From Coriobacteriia bacterium (GTDB lineage: Bacteria; Actinomycetota; Coriobacteriia; Coriobacteriales; UBA8131), in NCBI GenBank assembly GCA_009784425.1, contig WRBR01000004.1:1-53435 (forward strand): a DNA stretch of 53,435 bases. Reading direction: 5' to 3'. The notes beneath the pieces are model-generated. The model saw nothing but the letters and a program-made list of their open reading frames with translations. It had not been told where the DNA came from and ran no database searches. Within the stretch, counting starts at the first letter, position 1. Each line of letters begins with the position of its first letter. The position numbers and the translations under genes are program-made. Below are positions 1 to 9,800 of the stretch, one piece after another.

Positions 1-177
1 TTGCACACGCAACAAAACTGGCCCCCTGTCCTCATAAAACCCACCCTTTTGAAGGAAAACATATAGACAACCGCAAATTCTGCACAAAAATCCAGCTTTC
101 TTTGCCCACACTGTGTCAAGTGCCGAATATGGTGCAAGTATCCTCTTCATGCAACAGGGCGAGCAGGTTTTGGCCTG

Positions 178-256
178 CCCCGCTTCCTTGGGTTTTCCAT
201 AGGCTGGCCCCAGCTAGCCTAAGCCTGTGGAAAACCCGCCCTTAAAGGAAGCGGGG
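178..256. repeat. Long imperfect inverted repeat
   Basis: The left arm (178-205, CCCCGCTTCCTT then GGGTTTTCC then ATAGGCT) is complementary to the right arm (222-256), apart from one base difference and about 7 extra bases in the right arm. The spacer is about 16 nt. There is no T-tract, so it is more likely a palindromic repeat or an RNA structure of the upstream transcript than a classical terminator. Confidence 0.55.
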
Positions 257-353
257 CGTCCTTAAGGCCAAGGCTGTGGAAAAACCGGTCAAGCCCAACA
301 TGACCCTGTCACACTTTATACTTCCCCCTGTCAGGTTCCGACCCATGAACTGC

Positions 354-359
354 TAAAAT
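354..359 (+). promoter_or_regulatory. Putative -10 box (TAAAAT) for a leaderless ribF mRNA
   Basis: TAAAAT ends 6 nt before the ribF ATG, so transcription would start at or next to the A of the start codon. No Shine-Dalgarno sequence precedes the ATG. An in-frame TAA at 354-356 excludes an upstream start. No good -35 box is visible. Confidence 0.4.
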
Positions 360-365
360 TCCAGC

Positions 366-1361
366 ATGGAAATTAAGCCTTATACTCAAGATGCCTGCGT
401 ATGCGCAATCGGTGTGTTTGACGGTGTGCATCTTGGTCACCAAGCCCTGCTGAACGCTGCTATTGCCGATGCCAGTGAGCGAGGTGCGCAGCCGCTCGCG
501 GTGACCTTTGACCGTGACCCCGATGAGCTCTTCTGCCCGGACAAGGTCCACAAGCTGCTCACTAATCAGGAGCGTCTTGAACAACTGAAGCAAGTAATTC
601 CTGACGTACTCGTTTTGCCCTTTACCAGGGAACTAGCAAGCCTGGAGTGGCAGAAATTCCTGGAAATGCTCCTGGCCCTGCTGCCAAGCCTCAAGGCAAT
701 CCACGTGGGCGAGAACTTCCACTGTGGTGCTCGAGCTGCCGGCGGCATCAATGAGATCTTCAGCTGGGGCGCAGAGCAGGGCATAGAGGTGAGGCCCCAG
801 CCGCTGTTTGTGTTTGAGGGTGCCACGGTGAGCGCAACGCGCATCCGCACGCTTTTGGCTGAGGGCGAGGTAAAAAAGGCAGCTGAGCTTCTCACACGCC
901 CCTTCTCGCTGACCGGCAAGGTGGTAACCGGCGCTGGCAGGGGGCACAGCCTGGGCTTTGCAACAGCCAACGTAGAGGTAGACGGCTCCTCAGCCATGAT
1001 GGGCCCGTATGTGTACGCCGCCTATGCCCTGCAGGGCGGAGAGCGCTCTGAAGAGAACAACGGCGAGCACTCCGGCGAGCACTCCAGCGAGCACTCCGGC
1101 AAGCACTCCGGCGAGCACTCCGGCAAGCGCTACAAAGCCGCCGTCTCAATAGGCAATCCTCCCACCTATTCACCAGAGACCCAAGAGTTCAACCCCTTTT
1201 TATTAGAGGCGCATCTGATAGATTTTGAAGGCAGCATTTACTGCAGCGAGCTCAGGCTGGAATTTGTTGAAAAACTTCGCCCTATGCAACGCTTTGTGAG
1301 CACCGATGAACTAATATCTACCGTAAAGAAAAACATCAGTTGGGTAAGGAACAACTTGTAG
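366..1361 (+). CDS. ribF: Bifunctional riboflavin kinase / FAD synthetase
   Basis: Converts riboflavin to FMN and then FAD in the cytoplasm, so it supplies flavins for the redox enzymes of this window. The N-terminal nucleotidyltransferase domain carries GVFDGVHLGH (residues 16-25) and the SATRIR motif near residue 155. The C-terminal flavokinase domain starts around residue 175 and has GRGHSLGFATANV and a GNPPT variant of the usual GxxPT motif. The total of 331 aa is near the family norm but includes about 25 extra residues: a Glu/Lys-His-Ser-Gly repeat (residues 234-253) between two kinase strands, probably a surface loop. The ATG is the first start after an in-frame stop and lacks a ribosome binding site, which fits leaderless translation. 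Confidence 0.93.
   Translation: MEIKPYTQDACVCAIGVFDGVHLGHQALLNAAIADASERGAQPLAVTFDRDPDELFCPDKVHKLLTNQERLEQLKQVIPDVLVLPFTRELASLEWQKFLEMLLALLPSLKAIHVGENFHCGARAAGGINEIFSWGAEQGIEVRPQPLFVFEGATVSATRIRTLLAEGEVKKAAELLTRPFSLTGKVVTGAGRGHSLGFATANVEVDGSSAMMGPYVYAAYALQGGERSEENNGEHSGEHSSEHSGKHSGEHSGKRYKAAVSIGNPPTYSPETQEFNPFLLEAHLIDFEGSIYCSELRLEFVEKLRPMQRFVSTDELISTVKKNISWVRNNL
1065..1124 (+). repeat. Five 12-nt tandem repeats inside ribF
   Basis: Five consecutive 12-nt units (GAGCACTCCGGC and one-base variants) encode EHSG, EHSS, EHSG, KHSG and EHSG. The repeat is in frame and likely arose by slippage. Each unit brings one histidine, so metal binding is conceivable but unproven. Confidence 0.9.
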
Positions 1362-1443
1362 TAGTATTGTCACGCTAATTAATGTTATATGTCTATGTTG
1401 GTGGAGAGTTCCGTGTCGATAGTCAAATAAGGAAGGATGTGTC

Positions 1444-3591
1444 ATGTTGGAGAGTTTACCGCTTATTATTGGTTTGGCGGCAGGAATCGTAGCCGTTGTG
1501 TATGCGAGCGCCCTGATTGCTTATCTGGTCAAGATGCCTGCGGGCAACGAGAAGATGCAAAGTATTGCCGGGGCAATCCATGAAGGTGCTATGGCGTTTT
1601 TGAAGCGCCAATACCGCACGGTTGCCATTGTTGCCATTATCATCACCGTAATACTGCTGATTCCCGGCTTTTTTGGCATTATTGGTTTTGGAATCTGGAC
1701 GGCTGTTGGCTTTATTCTCGGCGGCGTAGCATCTGCCGCGGCCGGCTTCATTGGCATGGCCATCTCGGTGCGCGCCAATGTGCGAACGGCTGAGGCCGCC
1801 CAAACAGGGCTGCCCAAGGCGCTCAGAGTTGCCTTTCAGGCAGGAACAGTCACCGGAATGTTTGTCATTGGCCTTGGCATCATCGTAGTTTCTATCATGA
1901 GCTTTTTATACTTGGGAGAAGTTACGCTCTTTGGCCAAACAGCCGGTTATTCTGCGCTGATAGGTCTGGGCTTTGGTGGCTCGCTGATCTCAGTCTTTGC
2001 ACGTCTTGGTGGCGGAATCTTCACTAAGGCTGCAGACGTTGGTGCCGACCTGGTAGGCAAGGTCGAGGCAGGCATACCTGAGGATGACCCCCGCAACCCC
2101 GCCGTTATCGCCGATAACGTAGGTGACAACGTGGGCGACTGCGCCGGCATGGCAGCAGACCTGTTTGAGACCTACGTGGTAACCACCGTTGCCGCTATGC
2201 TGATTGGTATCCTTGCCTTTGGCGAAGCAGCCTTGGGCGTTGCCCTCGGCTTGCCGCTGGCCATTGGTGCTGCTTCTATCGTAGCCTCTGTCATCGGCAC
2301 CGCCTTTGTTAAGATGGGCAAAAACGGCTCCATCATGGGAGCCCTGTACAAGGGTCTTTGGATAGCGGCAATCATTGCTGCCGCCATATTCCTCCCCGTA
2401 TGCTACTGGCTTTTGAATGGCGCTACCGTTATTACGGACTCCATTCTTGCCCCTTCAGACCTCTCATATATTTCGGTTTGGATTTGTGCTGTCATCGGCG
2501 TGCTCTTAACAGCAGGAATGGTGTATGCCACCGACTACTACACGTCATCCGAGAAAAAACCGGTTCACCGTGTTGCCAAGGCATCTGAGACCGGTCATGC
2601 CACCAACATCATCCAAGGCTTAGCAGTAGGCATGGAGGCAACCGCCATTCCCATTATCATGATTATCATTGCTACGCTCGCAAGCTTTTTCTTGGCGGGC
2701 ATCTTTGGCATTGCTATTGCGGCGCTTTCCATGCTGTCAATGGCGGGCATCATTGTGGCGCTTGACTCCTTTGGGCCAGTCACTGATAACGCAGGCGGCA
2801 TCGCCGAGATGAGCGCTCTGCCCGAGAGTGTGCGCGTGAATACCGATGCTCTGGATGCCGTAGGCAACACCACCAAGGCTGTTACCAAGGGTTACGCCAT
2901 TGCCTCTGCGGCGCTGGCTGCCGTGGTGCTGTTCTCTGACTTTATCCATCAGCTTGAGGCGCAAACAGGCGCAGCGTACGCTCTGGACTTTCCCTTGTGG
3001 AGCCCCTATGTGCTCATAGGTCTGTTCATCGGCGGGCTGCTACCCTTCCTCTTTGCCTCGCTTGCCATGACCTCGGTGGGCAAGGCAGCCGGCGGCGTGG
3101 TAGAAGAAGTGCGTCGTCAGTTTAAAGAGATTCCCGGCATCATGGAGGGCACCGGTAAGCCCGACTACGCCAAGTGCGTGGATTTGGTTACCAAGAGCGC
3201 TCTGAGGGAGATGACGCTTCCTGCCATGATTCCCATCGGCGTGCCGATTTTGATCTTGGGCGTTGGCGCCATCTTAAAGGCAGTTGGCTTTGAGGATGCC
3301 TTTATGTTCACCGTATATGTGATGGGCGGTGCCCTGGTGGGAACCATCGTCACCGGCCTGTTCTTGGCTATTTCCATGACCGCCGGCGGCGGCGCATGGG
3401 ATAACGCTAAAAAGCTCATTGAAGAGGGCAAGTTTGGCGGCAAGGGCTCCTTTGCCCACGCGGCCTCGGTAACCGGCGACACCGTCGGCGATCCTTACAA
3501 GGATACCGCCGGCCCCGCTCTCAACCCCATGATTAAGGTCTTTAACATCATGGCATTATTGCTGCTGCCCCTCTTGGTTTTACTTGCGTAA
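1444..3591 (+). CDS. hppA: Membrane-bound proton-translocating pyrophosphatase, K+-independent type
   Basis: Integral membrane enzyme that couples pyrophosphate hydrolysis to cation pumping. The 715 aa and many hydrophobic segments fit the usual 16-helix fold. The catalytic signature [18 protein letters not shown], then [19 protein letters not shown], lies near residues 198-242. A second acidic set ([18 protein letters not shown]) is near the C-terminus. The segment [10 protein letters not shown] (residues 474-483) has Lys478 and Thr481, the pair known to mark K+-independent H+-pumping members; K+-dependent ones have Ala at the first position. An AAGGAAGG ribosome binding site precedes the ATG. 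The gene appears monocistronic, followed by a strong terminator. It would recycle pyrophosphate into proton motive force in an energy-limited anaerobe. Confidence 0.96.
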   Translation: MLESLPLIIGLAAGIVAVVYASALIAYLVKMPAGNEKMQSIAGAIHEGAMAFLKRQYRTVAIVAIIITVILLIPGFFGIIGFGIWTAVGFILGGVASAAAGFIGMAISVRANVRTAEAAQTGLPKALRVAFQAGTVTGMFVIGLGIIVVSIMSFLYLGEVTLFGQTAGYSALIGLGFGGSLISVFARLGGGIFTKAADVGADLVGKVEAGIPEDDPRNPAVIADNVGDNVGDCAGMAADLFETYVVTTVAAMLIGILAFGEAALGVALGLPLAIGAASIVASVIGTAFVKMGKNGSIMGALYKGLWIAAIIAAAIFLPVCYWLLNGATVITDSILAPSDLSYISVWICAVIGVLLTAGMVYATDYYTSSEKKPVHRVAKASETGHATNIIQGLAVGMEATAIPIIMIIIATLASFFLAGIFGIAIAALSMLSMAGIIVALDSFGPVTDNAGGIAEMSALPESVRVNTDALDAVGNTTKAVTKGYAIASAALAAVVLFSDFIHQLEAQTGAAYALDFPLWSPYVLIGLFIGGLLPFLFASLAMTSVGKAAGGVVEEVRRQFKEIPGIMEGTGKPDYAKCVDLVTKSALREMTLPAMIPIGVPILILGVGAILKAVGFEDAFMFTVYVMGGALVGTIVTGLFLAISMTAGGGAWDNAKKLIEEGKFGGKGSFAHAASVTGDTVGDPYKDTAGPALNPMIKVFNIMALLLLPLLVLLA

Positions 3592-3614
3592 CGTGTTAAT
3601 CTGAGAAGCTCAAC

Positions 3615-3649
3615 AAGGGTGTCAAGGGGATATAAGCCTTGACACCCTT
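3615..3649 (+). terminator. Intrinsic-type terminator after hppA
   Basis: A perfect 13-bp stem (AAGGGTGTCAAGG / CCTTGACACCCTT) with a 9-nt loop lies 23 nt after the hppA stop. The T-tract is weak. Confidence 0.75.
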
Positions 3650-3704
3650 GGCAGTATAAAAAGAGTACAAAAAGAGAGTCCAGTGTGTTTAATTGGAGGT
3701 AATA

Positions 3705-5492
3705 ATGGGAATTCTTGCAGCCTACGCTGTTCCGCATCCGCCCCTGCTTATTCCCGGCGTTGGGGATGACAGCAAGCTATCTGTGCAAAAAACCAAAGAG
3801 GCCTTGGAGGAGGCAGCCCGGCGCGCTGCAGAGCTGGGGCCCGAGACACTGGTGATTATCTCGCCTCATGCGCCCATGTATGCAGACGCCTTTCATATAT
3901 CGCCTGGTGTAGGTGCGAGCGGAGACTTTGGCATGTTTGGGGTGAGCGAAGCTGCGTACACCGCGATGTACGATGAGGAGTTTGTATCGCTGCTTGAGGA
4001 GCTGTCGCTCGAAAAGGGCATTTCCTGCACAACGCAGGGGCAAAAGGATACTTCGCTTGATCACGCAACAATGGTGCCCCTTCACTTTTTTGGCAAGGCT
4101 CTCGGCGATGCCGGCGGGGCTGGCGCTGACTATAAAGTTGTGCGCATTGGGCTCAGCGGCCTTGGCTTTGACAAGCACCTTGCCTTTGGCAAGGCGATTG
4201 CCCAGGCAGCCAATGCCCTGGATCGCAAGGTGGCGGTGGTAGCAAGCGGCGACCTTTCACACAAACTATTGGCAAGCGGTCCCTATGGTTTTACGCCTGA
4301 GGGTCCCGAGCTTGACGAGAAGATATGCGCAGCCCTTACAGAGGGTAGCGCGGAGAGCCTCATGGCGATTAGCCCCAGGCTTGCAGATGCTGGCGCGGAG
4401 TGCGGCCTCAGGTCCTTCATCATGATGAGCGGGGCACTCGACGGCCTTAACTATACTTCTGAGCTGCTCTCTTACGAGGGCCCCCTGGGCGTTGGTTATG
4501 CCGTGGCTTCTTATCAGGAAGGCGCTCTGCAGGAGGCGGCGGCTCCGGTTGCTGAGGCAAAAGAAGAAGCGGCTTTGGGCGTTGTGGCTCTTGCGGCAGT
4601 GGGGGCGGCGGCTGTTGATAAGGCTGCTGTTGATAAGGCAGCTGCTGATGAAGCAGTTACAGAAGAAGCAGTTGCAGATGAAGCAGTTGCTGAAGATTCT
4701 GCTGACGATGAAACGGTTGCTGAAGAAGAGGCAGTCACTAAAGACGAAGCGGTTGAAGACGAAGCGGCTGAAGACGAGGAGCCGTCCGAGGAGCCGTCCG
4801 CAGACGATGAAGCGGTTGCTGAAGACGAGACTGCCAAAGAAGAGGAGGCTGTCGACGATGAGGCAGCAGCAGAAGTGCTGGCCCCCGTGCCCGATGCACT
4901 TCTTGAAGATCTTTACTCCACCCCAACGGAATCCCTCCCCGTGGGCTTGGCGCGCAAGGCCCTGCAAGCCTACTTTGACCTGGGCAACACTCGCCCGGCA
5001 CTCGATACCCCGGAGATTCAGGAATTTCTGGAGCTCTACCAACAAGAACCCGGCCTCAAAGAGGAGTACGAAGATCTGGCAAACAGAAAGGCCGGAGTTT
5101 TTGTCAGCATCCACGAAGGGCAAGAGCTGAGGGGCTGCATTGGCACCATAGCGCCCGCCCGGGAATCTGTCTTGGCCGAGATCATCCAAAATGCGGTGAG
5201 CGCAGCGAGGGAAGATCCGCGGTTTTTACAGGTGCAGGCGTATGAACTCGGCGATCTCACCGTTAAGGTAGACATCTTGGGAGAAGCAGAGCAAGTGCGC
5301 GACCGTCAGGAGCTGGACCCCAAGCGTTACGGGGTCATCGTCAGGCGCGGGCACCGACGCGGCCTGCTTTTACCAGACCTTGAAGGTGTCGATACCCCCA
5401 AAAAGCAGATAGAGATAGCGCTCGCCAAAGCGGGCATCCGCGGCAGAGAATCTTACGCGCTTGAGCGCTTTGAAGTGGTGCGTTATACATGA
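3705..5492 (+). CDS. amrB-amrA: AmmeMemoRadiSam protein B-A fusion (MEMO1-like plus AMMECR1 domain)
   Basis: Two-domain fusion. Residues 1-270 are a MEMO1 domain related to class III extradiol dioxygenases, with HPPLLIPGVGDD, SPHAPMYADAF, DHATMVPLHFF and SGDLSHK supplying the likely metal-site histidines and acids. Residues about 390-595 are an AMMECR1 domain with the hallmark LRGCIG and the REDPRF region. They are joined by a 115-residue, highly acidic Ala/Glu/Asp linker (about 4530-4880) built from degenerate repeats. An in-frame TTG lies at 3693, but ATG 3705 has GGAGGT 5-10 nt upstream and is preferred. The stop overlaps the start of the radical SAM gene by 4 nt, so the three parts of the AmmeMemoRadiSam system form one translationally coupled unit. 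The biochemical function of the system is not established. Confidence 0.92.
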   Translation: MGILAAYAVPHPPLLIPGVGDDSKLSVQKTKEALEEAARRAAELGPETLVIISPHAPMYADAFHISPGVGASGDFGMFGVSEAAYTAMYDEEFVSLLEELSLEKGISCTTQGQKDTSLDHATMVPLHFFGKALGDAGGAGADYKVVRIGLSGLGFDKHLAFGKAIAQAANALDRKVAVVASGDLSHKLLASGPYGFTPEGPELDEKICAALTEGSAESLMAISPRLADAGAECGLRSFIMMSGALDGLNYTSELLSYEGPLGVGYAVASYQEGALQEAAAPVAEAKEEAALGVVALAAVGAAAVDKAAVDKAAADEAVTEEAVADEAVAEDSADDETVAEEEAVTKDEAVEDEAAEDEEPSEEPSADDEAVAEDETAKEEEAVDDEAAAEVLAPVPDALLEDLYSTPTESLPVGLARKALQAYFDLGNTRPALDTPEIQEFLELYQQEPGLKEEYEDLANRKAGVFVSIHEGQELRGCIGTIAPARESVLAEIIQNAVSAAREDPRFLQVQAYELGDLTVKVDILGEAEQVRDRQELDPKRYGVIVRRGHRRGLLLPDLEGVDTPKKQIEIALAKAGIRGRESYALERFEVVRYT

Positions 5493-6538
5493 GTCTTGCA
5501 CAGTGTTCCGTGTGTCCCCATGCGTGCAGTCTTGCACAGGACGAGAGGGGAGTGTGCGGAGCCAGGCGAGCTAAAGACGGCGCGGTCATCCCCCTTAATT
5601 ACGGCCGCTGTACATCGCTCGCGCTTGACCCTATTGAAAAGAAGCCGCTGGCGCGCTTTTATCCGGGAAGCACCATCTACTCATACGGCAGCTTTGGCTG
5701 CAACCTCAGCTGCTCCTTCTGCCAAAACTCAGAGATCTCGCAGGTGGTACAGAGAGACGGGGTTGGTGAGACAGAAGGGGACGGTTCATCTGTCTCGCGT
5801 GTGGTACAGAGGGACGGGGTTGGTGTACCAATTTCTGCGAAATTGGTACACCAACCCCGTCCCTCTGTACCACACCAACCCCGTCCCTCTGTACCACCGA
5901 CAAACCGGCCACCCGGACGCAGGTGGGATACGCGCACCATTCATGAAGGCCACCCGGCTTATACCCCGGTGCCAACCAGGTATCTCTCGCCGGCGGAGTT
6001 GGTGCAGCAGGCCTTAGCACTCAAACCCCAGGGCAACATAGGCGTTGCGCTCACCTACAACGAGCCACTTATCAGCCCGGAATATCTGCTGGATGTTGCC
6101 AAGGAGGTCCAAATCGAGGGCCTCAAGCTCGCCGTGGTGACCAACGGCTATGTTACGCCCCAAACGGCTGAGCAAGTTTTCAAAGCAACCGACGCCGCCA
6201 ACATCGACCTCAAGGCATTCAATCAAGACTTCTACACCTCAGTGGGAGCGCCGGCAGGTCTGGCAACCGTTAAGCAGAGCATCCAGATTGCCCTCGCCCA
6301 GGGTTGCCATGTGGAGATTACCACACTGGTAATCCCCGGCCTCAACGACAGCCCGGATGAAATGGCAGCAGAAGCCGCCTGGATTGCCTCGCTCAGCCCA
6401 GACATACCTTTCCACATAAGCAGGTTTCATCCGTCGTACCACATGATGGATCGCCCGCCCACGCCGGAGGACACCGTGCATACCCTGGCGCGCATTGCCA
6501 GGGAACACCTCAATTTCGTCTATATCGGAAATAGGTAA
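5489..6538 (+). CDS. amrS: AmmeMemoRadiSam system radical SAM enzyme, with in-frame palindromic insertion
   Basis: Radical SAM protein partnered with the preceding MEMO-AMMECR1 fusion (ATGA overlap). The N-terminus has family Cys pairs (CSVCPHAC, GVCGAR), then the cluster motif C71-x3-C75-x2-C78 (GCNLSCSFCQN) that binds the SAM-cleaving [4Fe-4S]. The barrel continues with ALTYNEPLI, AVVTNGYV, NIDLKAF and TTLVIPGLND. Directly after the cluster motif, about 50 residues (86-136) are encoded by a mobile palindromic element (5744-5897), and roughly 20 more unusual residues follow before the normal sequence resumes at YLSPAELV. The frame stays open, so the protein may be functional with a disordered loop, but activity is uncertain. 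Apart from the insert, length and motifs fit the family. Confidence 0.9.
   Translation: MSLAQCSVCPHACSLAQDERGVCGARRAKDGAVIPLNYGRCTSLALDPIEKKPLARFYPGSTIYSYGSFGCNLSCSFCQNSEISQVVQRDGVGETEGDGSSVSRVVQRDGVGVPISAKLVHQPRPSVPHQPRPSVPPTNRPPGRRWDTRTIHEGHPAYTPVPTRYLSPAELVQQALALKPQGNIGVALTYNEPLISPEYLLDVAKEVQIEGLKLAVVTNGYVTPQTAEQVFKATDAANIDLKAFNQDFYTSVGAPAGLATVKQSIQIALAQGCHVEITTLVIPGLNDSPDEMAAEAAWIASLSPDIPFHISRFHPSYHMMDRPPTPEDTVHTLARIAREHLNFVYIGNR
5744..5897. mobile_element. Compound palindromic repeat element, in frame within amrS
   Basis: An inner pair of perfect 34-nt arms (5801-5834 and 5840-5873) has a 5-nt loop. An outer 25-nt arm (5744-5768) matches, with one mismatch, the complement of 5873-5897. 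Between the left arms lies a segment starting AGACAGAAGGGGACGGTTCA that recurs at 48225. The forward translation reads QRDGVGETEGDGSSVSR, identical to the copy at 48.2 kb, so both copies sit in the same reading frame. It carries no transposase and resembles protein-embedded palindromic elements such as those known from Rickettsia (analogy only). Confidence 0.85.
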
Positions 6539-6596
6539 TTTAGGATAGAATAATCAAAAAAAGAAACAGCTTTGTCTCATGGAAAAGGAGATTAAG

Positions 6597-6812
6597 ATGG
6601 CAATTACGTTTGACAGTTTGGTAAAGGACGTTCTTGAGTTCCCGCCGGCAGTAGCAATTTTTGAGGACATGGTCCCCGGCATATCCACCAACCCAATTCT
6701 CAAGATGGTAAGCGGCATGCCGCTTAGCACCGCGGTTAAGCTGCCGCAGTCTGGCTTTACCCCCGAGATGGTAGAAGAGCTCAAAGAGCGCTTTGCTGCT
6801 ATGGAGCAATAG
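6597..6812 (+). CDS. Small conserved-type protein upstream of the activase (71 aa)
   Basis: A 71-aa soluble, probably helical protein (starts MAITFDSLVKDVLEFPP, contains PGISTNPILKMVSGMPLS). The pattern of a helix, a PGxxxNPxLKM segment and a C-terminal helix recalls short modules found at the ends of some hydrolases, but I cannot assign a function. ATG 6597 is chosen because AAGGAG lies 7 nt upstream; the in-frame ATG at 6579 lacks a site. It ends 14 nt before the large activase gene, so the two are probably co-transcribed. Confidence 0.75.
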   Translation: MAITFDSLVKDVLEFPPAVAIFEDMVPGISTNPILKMVSGMPLSTAVKLPQSGFTPEMVEELKERFAAMEQ

Positions 6813-6826
6813 ATTAAAGGAACAGC

Positions 6827-9800
6827 GTGAACAAACCCACCTTGTTGGGTATAGATGTAGGTTCAACAACTGTTAAGTGCGCGGTGTTAGATGCAGAGCA
6901 CCAGATGCTCTACTCTGACTACCAGCGCCACCATACCGACATCCGTGCCACTATAGCCAGTATGCTTTCTGCTGCCGCCGAACAGTTGGGCGAGCAGCAA
7001 TTTCGCGTGGCGGTAACCGGCTCAGGCGGCCTGCTTTTGGCCCAATGGCTGGAGCTGCCCTTTATCCAGGAGGTTATCGCCTCAAAAACAGCTGTGGAGG
7101 CGCTGATTCCCGCCACGGATGTTGCCATTGAGCTTGGTGGCGAGGATGCCAAGATTATCTACTTTGACAAGGGCATAGAGCAGCGCATGAACGGCACCTG
7201 TGCCGGCGGCACCGGGTCGTTCATCGACCAGATGTCCGTGTTGCTCAATACCGATGCCCTGGGTTTGAATGACCTGGCGGCTGACGCCCAGATCATCTAC
7301 CCCATTGCCAGCCGCTGCGGCGTGTTTGCCAAGACTGACGTGCAGCCCCTCTTAAATGAGGGCGCACGCCGTGAGGACATTGCTGCCTCTATCTTCCAAA
7401 GCGTGGTCACGCAGACCATTGGCGGCCTTGCCTGCGGGCGGCCCATCAGAGGCAATGTGGCCTTTCTCGGCGGGCCCCTGGAGTACCTGCCCGAGCTGCA
7501 AAAGCGCTTTGAGATTACCCTCAATCTCACGCCTGAGATGGTGCAAAAACCTGAGAACGCGCATCTCTTTGTTGCCAAGGGCGCGGCGCTGGCCGTTGCC
7601 AAGGAAGCGGACTGCGCTACCTTCAACCTGCAAGAGATCATGGCGCGCCTGAATGCACTGGGCTCAACCCAGGGCTCCGAGGTGCATCGCCTCGACCCGC
7701 TCTTTGCCAACGCAAAAGAGTACCTGGCTTTCAAGCAACGCCACGCCAAGGCCACGGTGCCCAGGCGAGACATCAACAGCTACCGCGGCACGGCCTTCTT
7801 GGGCATTGATGCCGGCTCCACCACCTTCAAGGCGGTGCTCACCAGTATTGATGGCGAGATACTCTCCAGTTACTACACCAGCAACAAGGGCGAGGTGCTC
7901 GACACGGCCAAGTTTGCCCTGCTTGAGATACTGTCTTCCATCCCCGTTGACGAGGTCACCGGCGAGCCGCTCATCACCATTGGCTACACCACGGTGACCG
8001 GTTATGGCGAGGCTTTGCTGCTTGAGGCTCTCAGAGCCGATGCCGGCGAGATTGAAACCATCGCGCACCTCCGCGGCGCGCAGTCCCTGCTGCCCGATGT
8101 GGAATTCATCCTGGACATCGGCGGGCAAGACATGAAGTGCCTGCGCATCCACGACGGCATCATCGACCACATCATGCTCAACGAGGCATGCTCCAGCGGC
8201 TGCGGTTCCTTCATTGAGACTTTTGCCTACAGCATGCAGATGAGCGTGGAGGAGTTTGCCAAGGCGGCGCTTTCGGCCGAGAGCCCCGTAGACCTGGGCA
8301 GCCGCTGCACCGTTTTCATGAATTCCCGCGTTAAGCAGGCGCAAAAAGAGGGCGCAACGATTGGCGATATCTCGGCTGGGCTCTCGTACTCGGTCATCAA
8401 AAACGCGCTCTTCAAGGTTATTCGTGTGCGTGACCCCAAGGACGTAGGCGAGAAGGTCATCGTCCAGGGCGGCACCTTTTTAAATGACTCAATACTGCGC
8501 TCCTTTGAACTGCTGAGCGGCACCCAAGCCGTGCGTCCGGACATCGCCGGACTCATGGGAGCCTACGGCGCCTCTCTGCTTTCAAAAGATGCCTATACTG
8601 CCGCTCATCCCACCTTGTCATCCAATGACTTGACCGGCGAATCTACTGCCTCTGCACCAGAAAGCTCACTTCTCAGCGCCGCTGACATAGAAGCCCTGGA
8701 AGTAAGCCATCGCACCATACGTTGTAACGTATGCTCTAACGCTTGCCTGCTCACCGTGAGCACCTTTGGCCTCGACGAGACCACCGGCAAAAAGCGCCGC
8801 TTTATCACCGGCAACCGCTGTGAGCGAGGCGCCGGCGTTAAGCCCAAGGTAGAAGACCTACCCAATGTCTACGCCTGGAAGTACAAGCGCCTGTTTGAGG
8901 GAACCGAGCAAAACCCCTATATACCGCTTGAGCCCTCTGAGGCCACCAGGCCAACGGTAGGCATGCTCAGGGTGCTCAATACCTATGAGAACTACCCCTT
9001 TTGGTTTACGCTTTTCAAGGAGTTGGGCTTTTCCACGCTACTCTCAGACGAGAGCGACCACAAAACCTATGAAAAAGGCATGGAATCCATGCCTTCGGAG
9101 AGCGTTTGTTATCCGGCCAAGCTGGCACACGGGCACCTCATGGATCTGCTTGAGAAGGCAGAAAAGTCCGCAATGGACATCATCTTTATGCCCTGTATCC
9201 GCCACGAGCGCAAAGAGGATCAAGGCGCACCCAATCACTTCAACTGCCCGGTTGTGGTGAGCTACCCCGAGGTTCTCAAGCTCAACGTTGACGAGTTGGA
9301 GCAAGGCAACGCCGAGCCGGCCTTCCTCAACCCCTTCTTGCCCTACGACAGCAAGGAGCTCTTTCCCAAGCGCTTTAAGAAGGTGCTGGACAAGTGGTGG
9401 GATCGCCACCCCAACGCCAAGGGCGAGGCCCCTTCACTCAAGGAAATCACCGAGGCAACAGACAAAGCCTGGGCAGAGGATGAGGCCTTTAAGAAAGATG
9501 TGCAAAACGAGGGCGAGCGCGTTCTCAAGTGGCTGGATGACACCGGCAGGCACGGCATTGTTTTGGCCGGGCGCCCCTACCACCTTGACCCCGAAATCAA
9601 CCACGCTATCCCTGAGCTGGTAGCCTCTTACGGCCAGGCGGTGCTCACCGAAGACAGCGTGTCACACCTCCTCAAACCCGAGCGCCCACTCAGAATTGTG
9701 GACCAGTGGATGTACCACAGCAGGCTCTACGCAGCAGCCAAGCTGGTAACCACCCGCCCCAACCTCGACCTCATCCAGCTCAACAGCTTTGGCTGCGGCC

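Larger units (their letters stand above)
1..365. other. Intergenic region upstream of ribF, no gene seen
   Basis: I see no convincing coding region here. The stretch holds a long imperfect hairpin (178-256), a second copy of its TGTGGAAAA segment at 275-283, and a -10-like box just before ribF. The first 120 bases are A/T-richer and show nothing I can name. Confidence 0.6.

Noticed and set aside
226-283. Two TGTGGAAAA sequences (TTTTCCACA on the other strand) that fit a loose DnaA-box consensus, suggesting an origin.
   Set aside because: Only two sites lie near each other, they belong to the inverted repeat arms, and no dnaA, dnaN or A/T-rich unwinding region is nearby.
5744-5897. A CRISPR array, suggested by repeated GGGACGGGGTTGGTG-type units.
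   Set aside because: The units are inverted, overlapping arms without regular unique spacers, and no cas gene is present.
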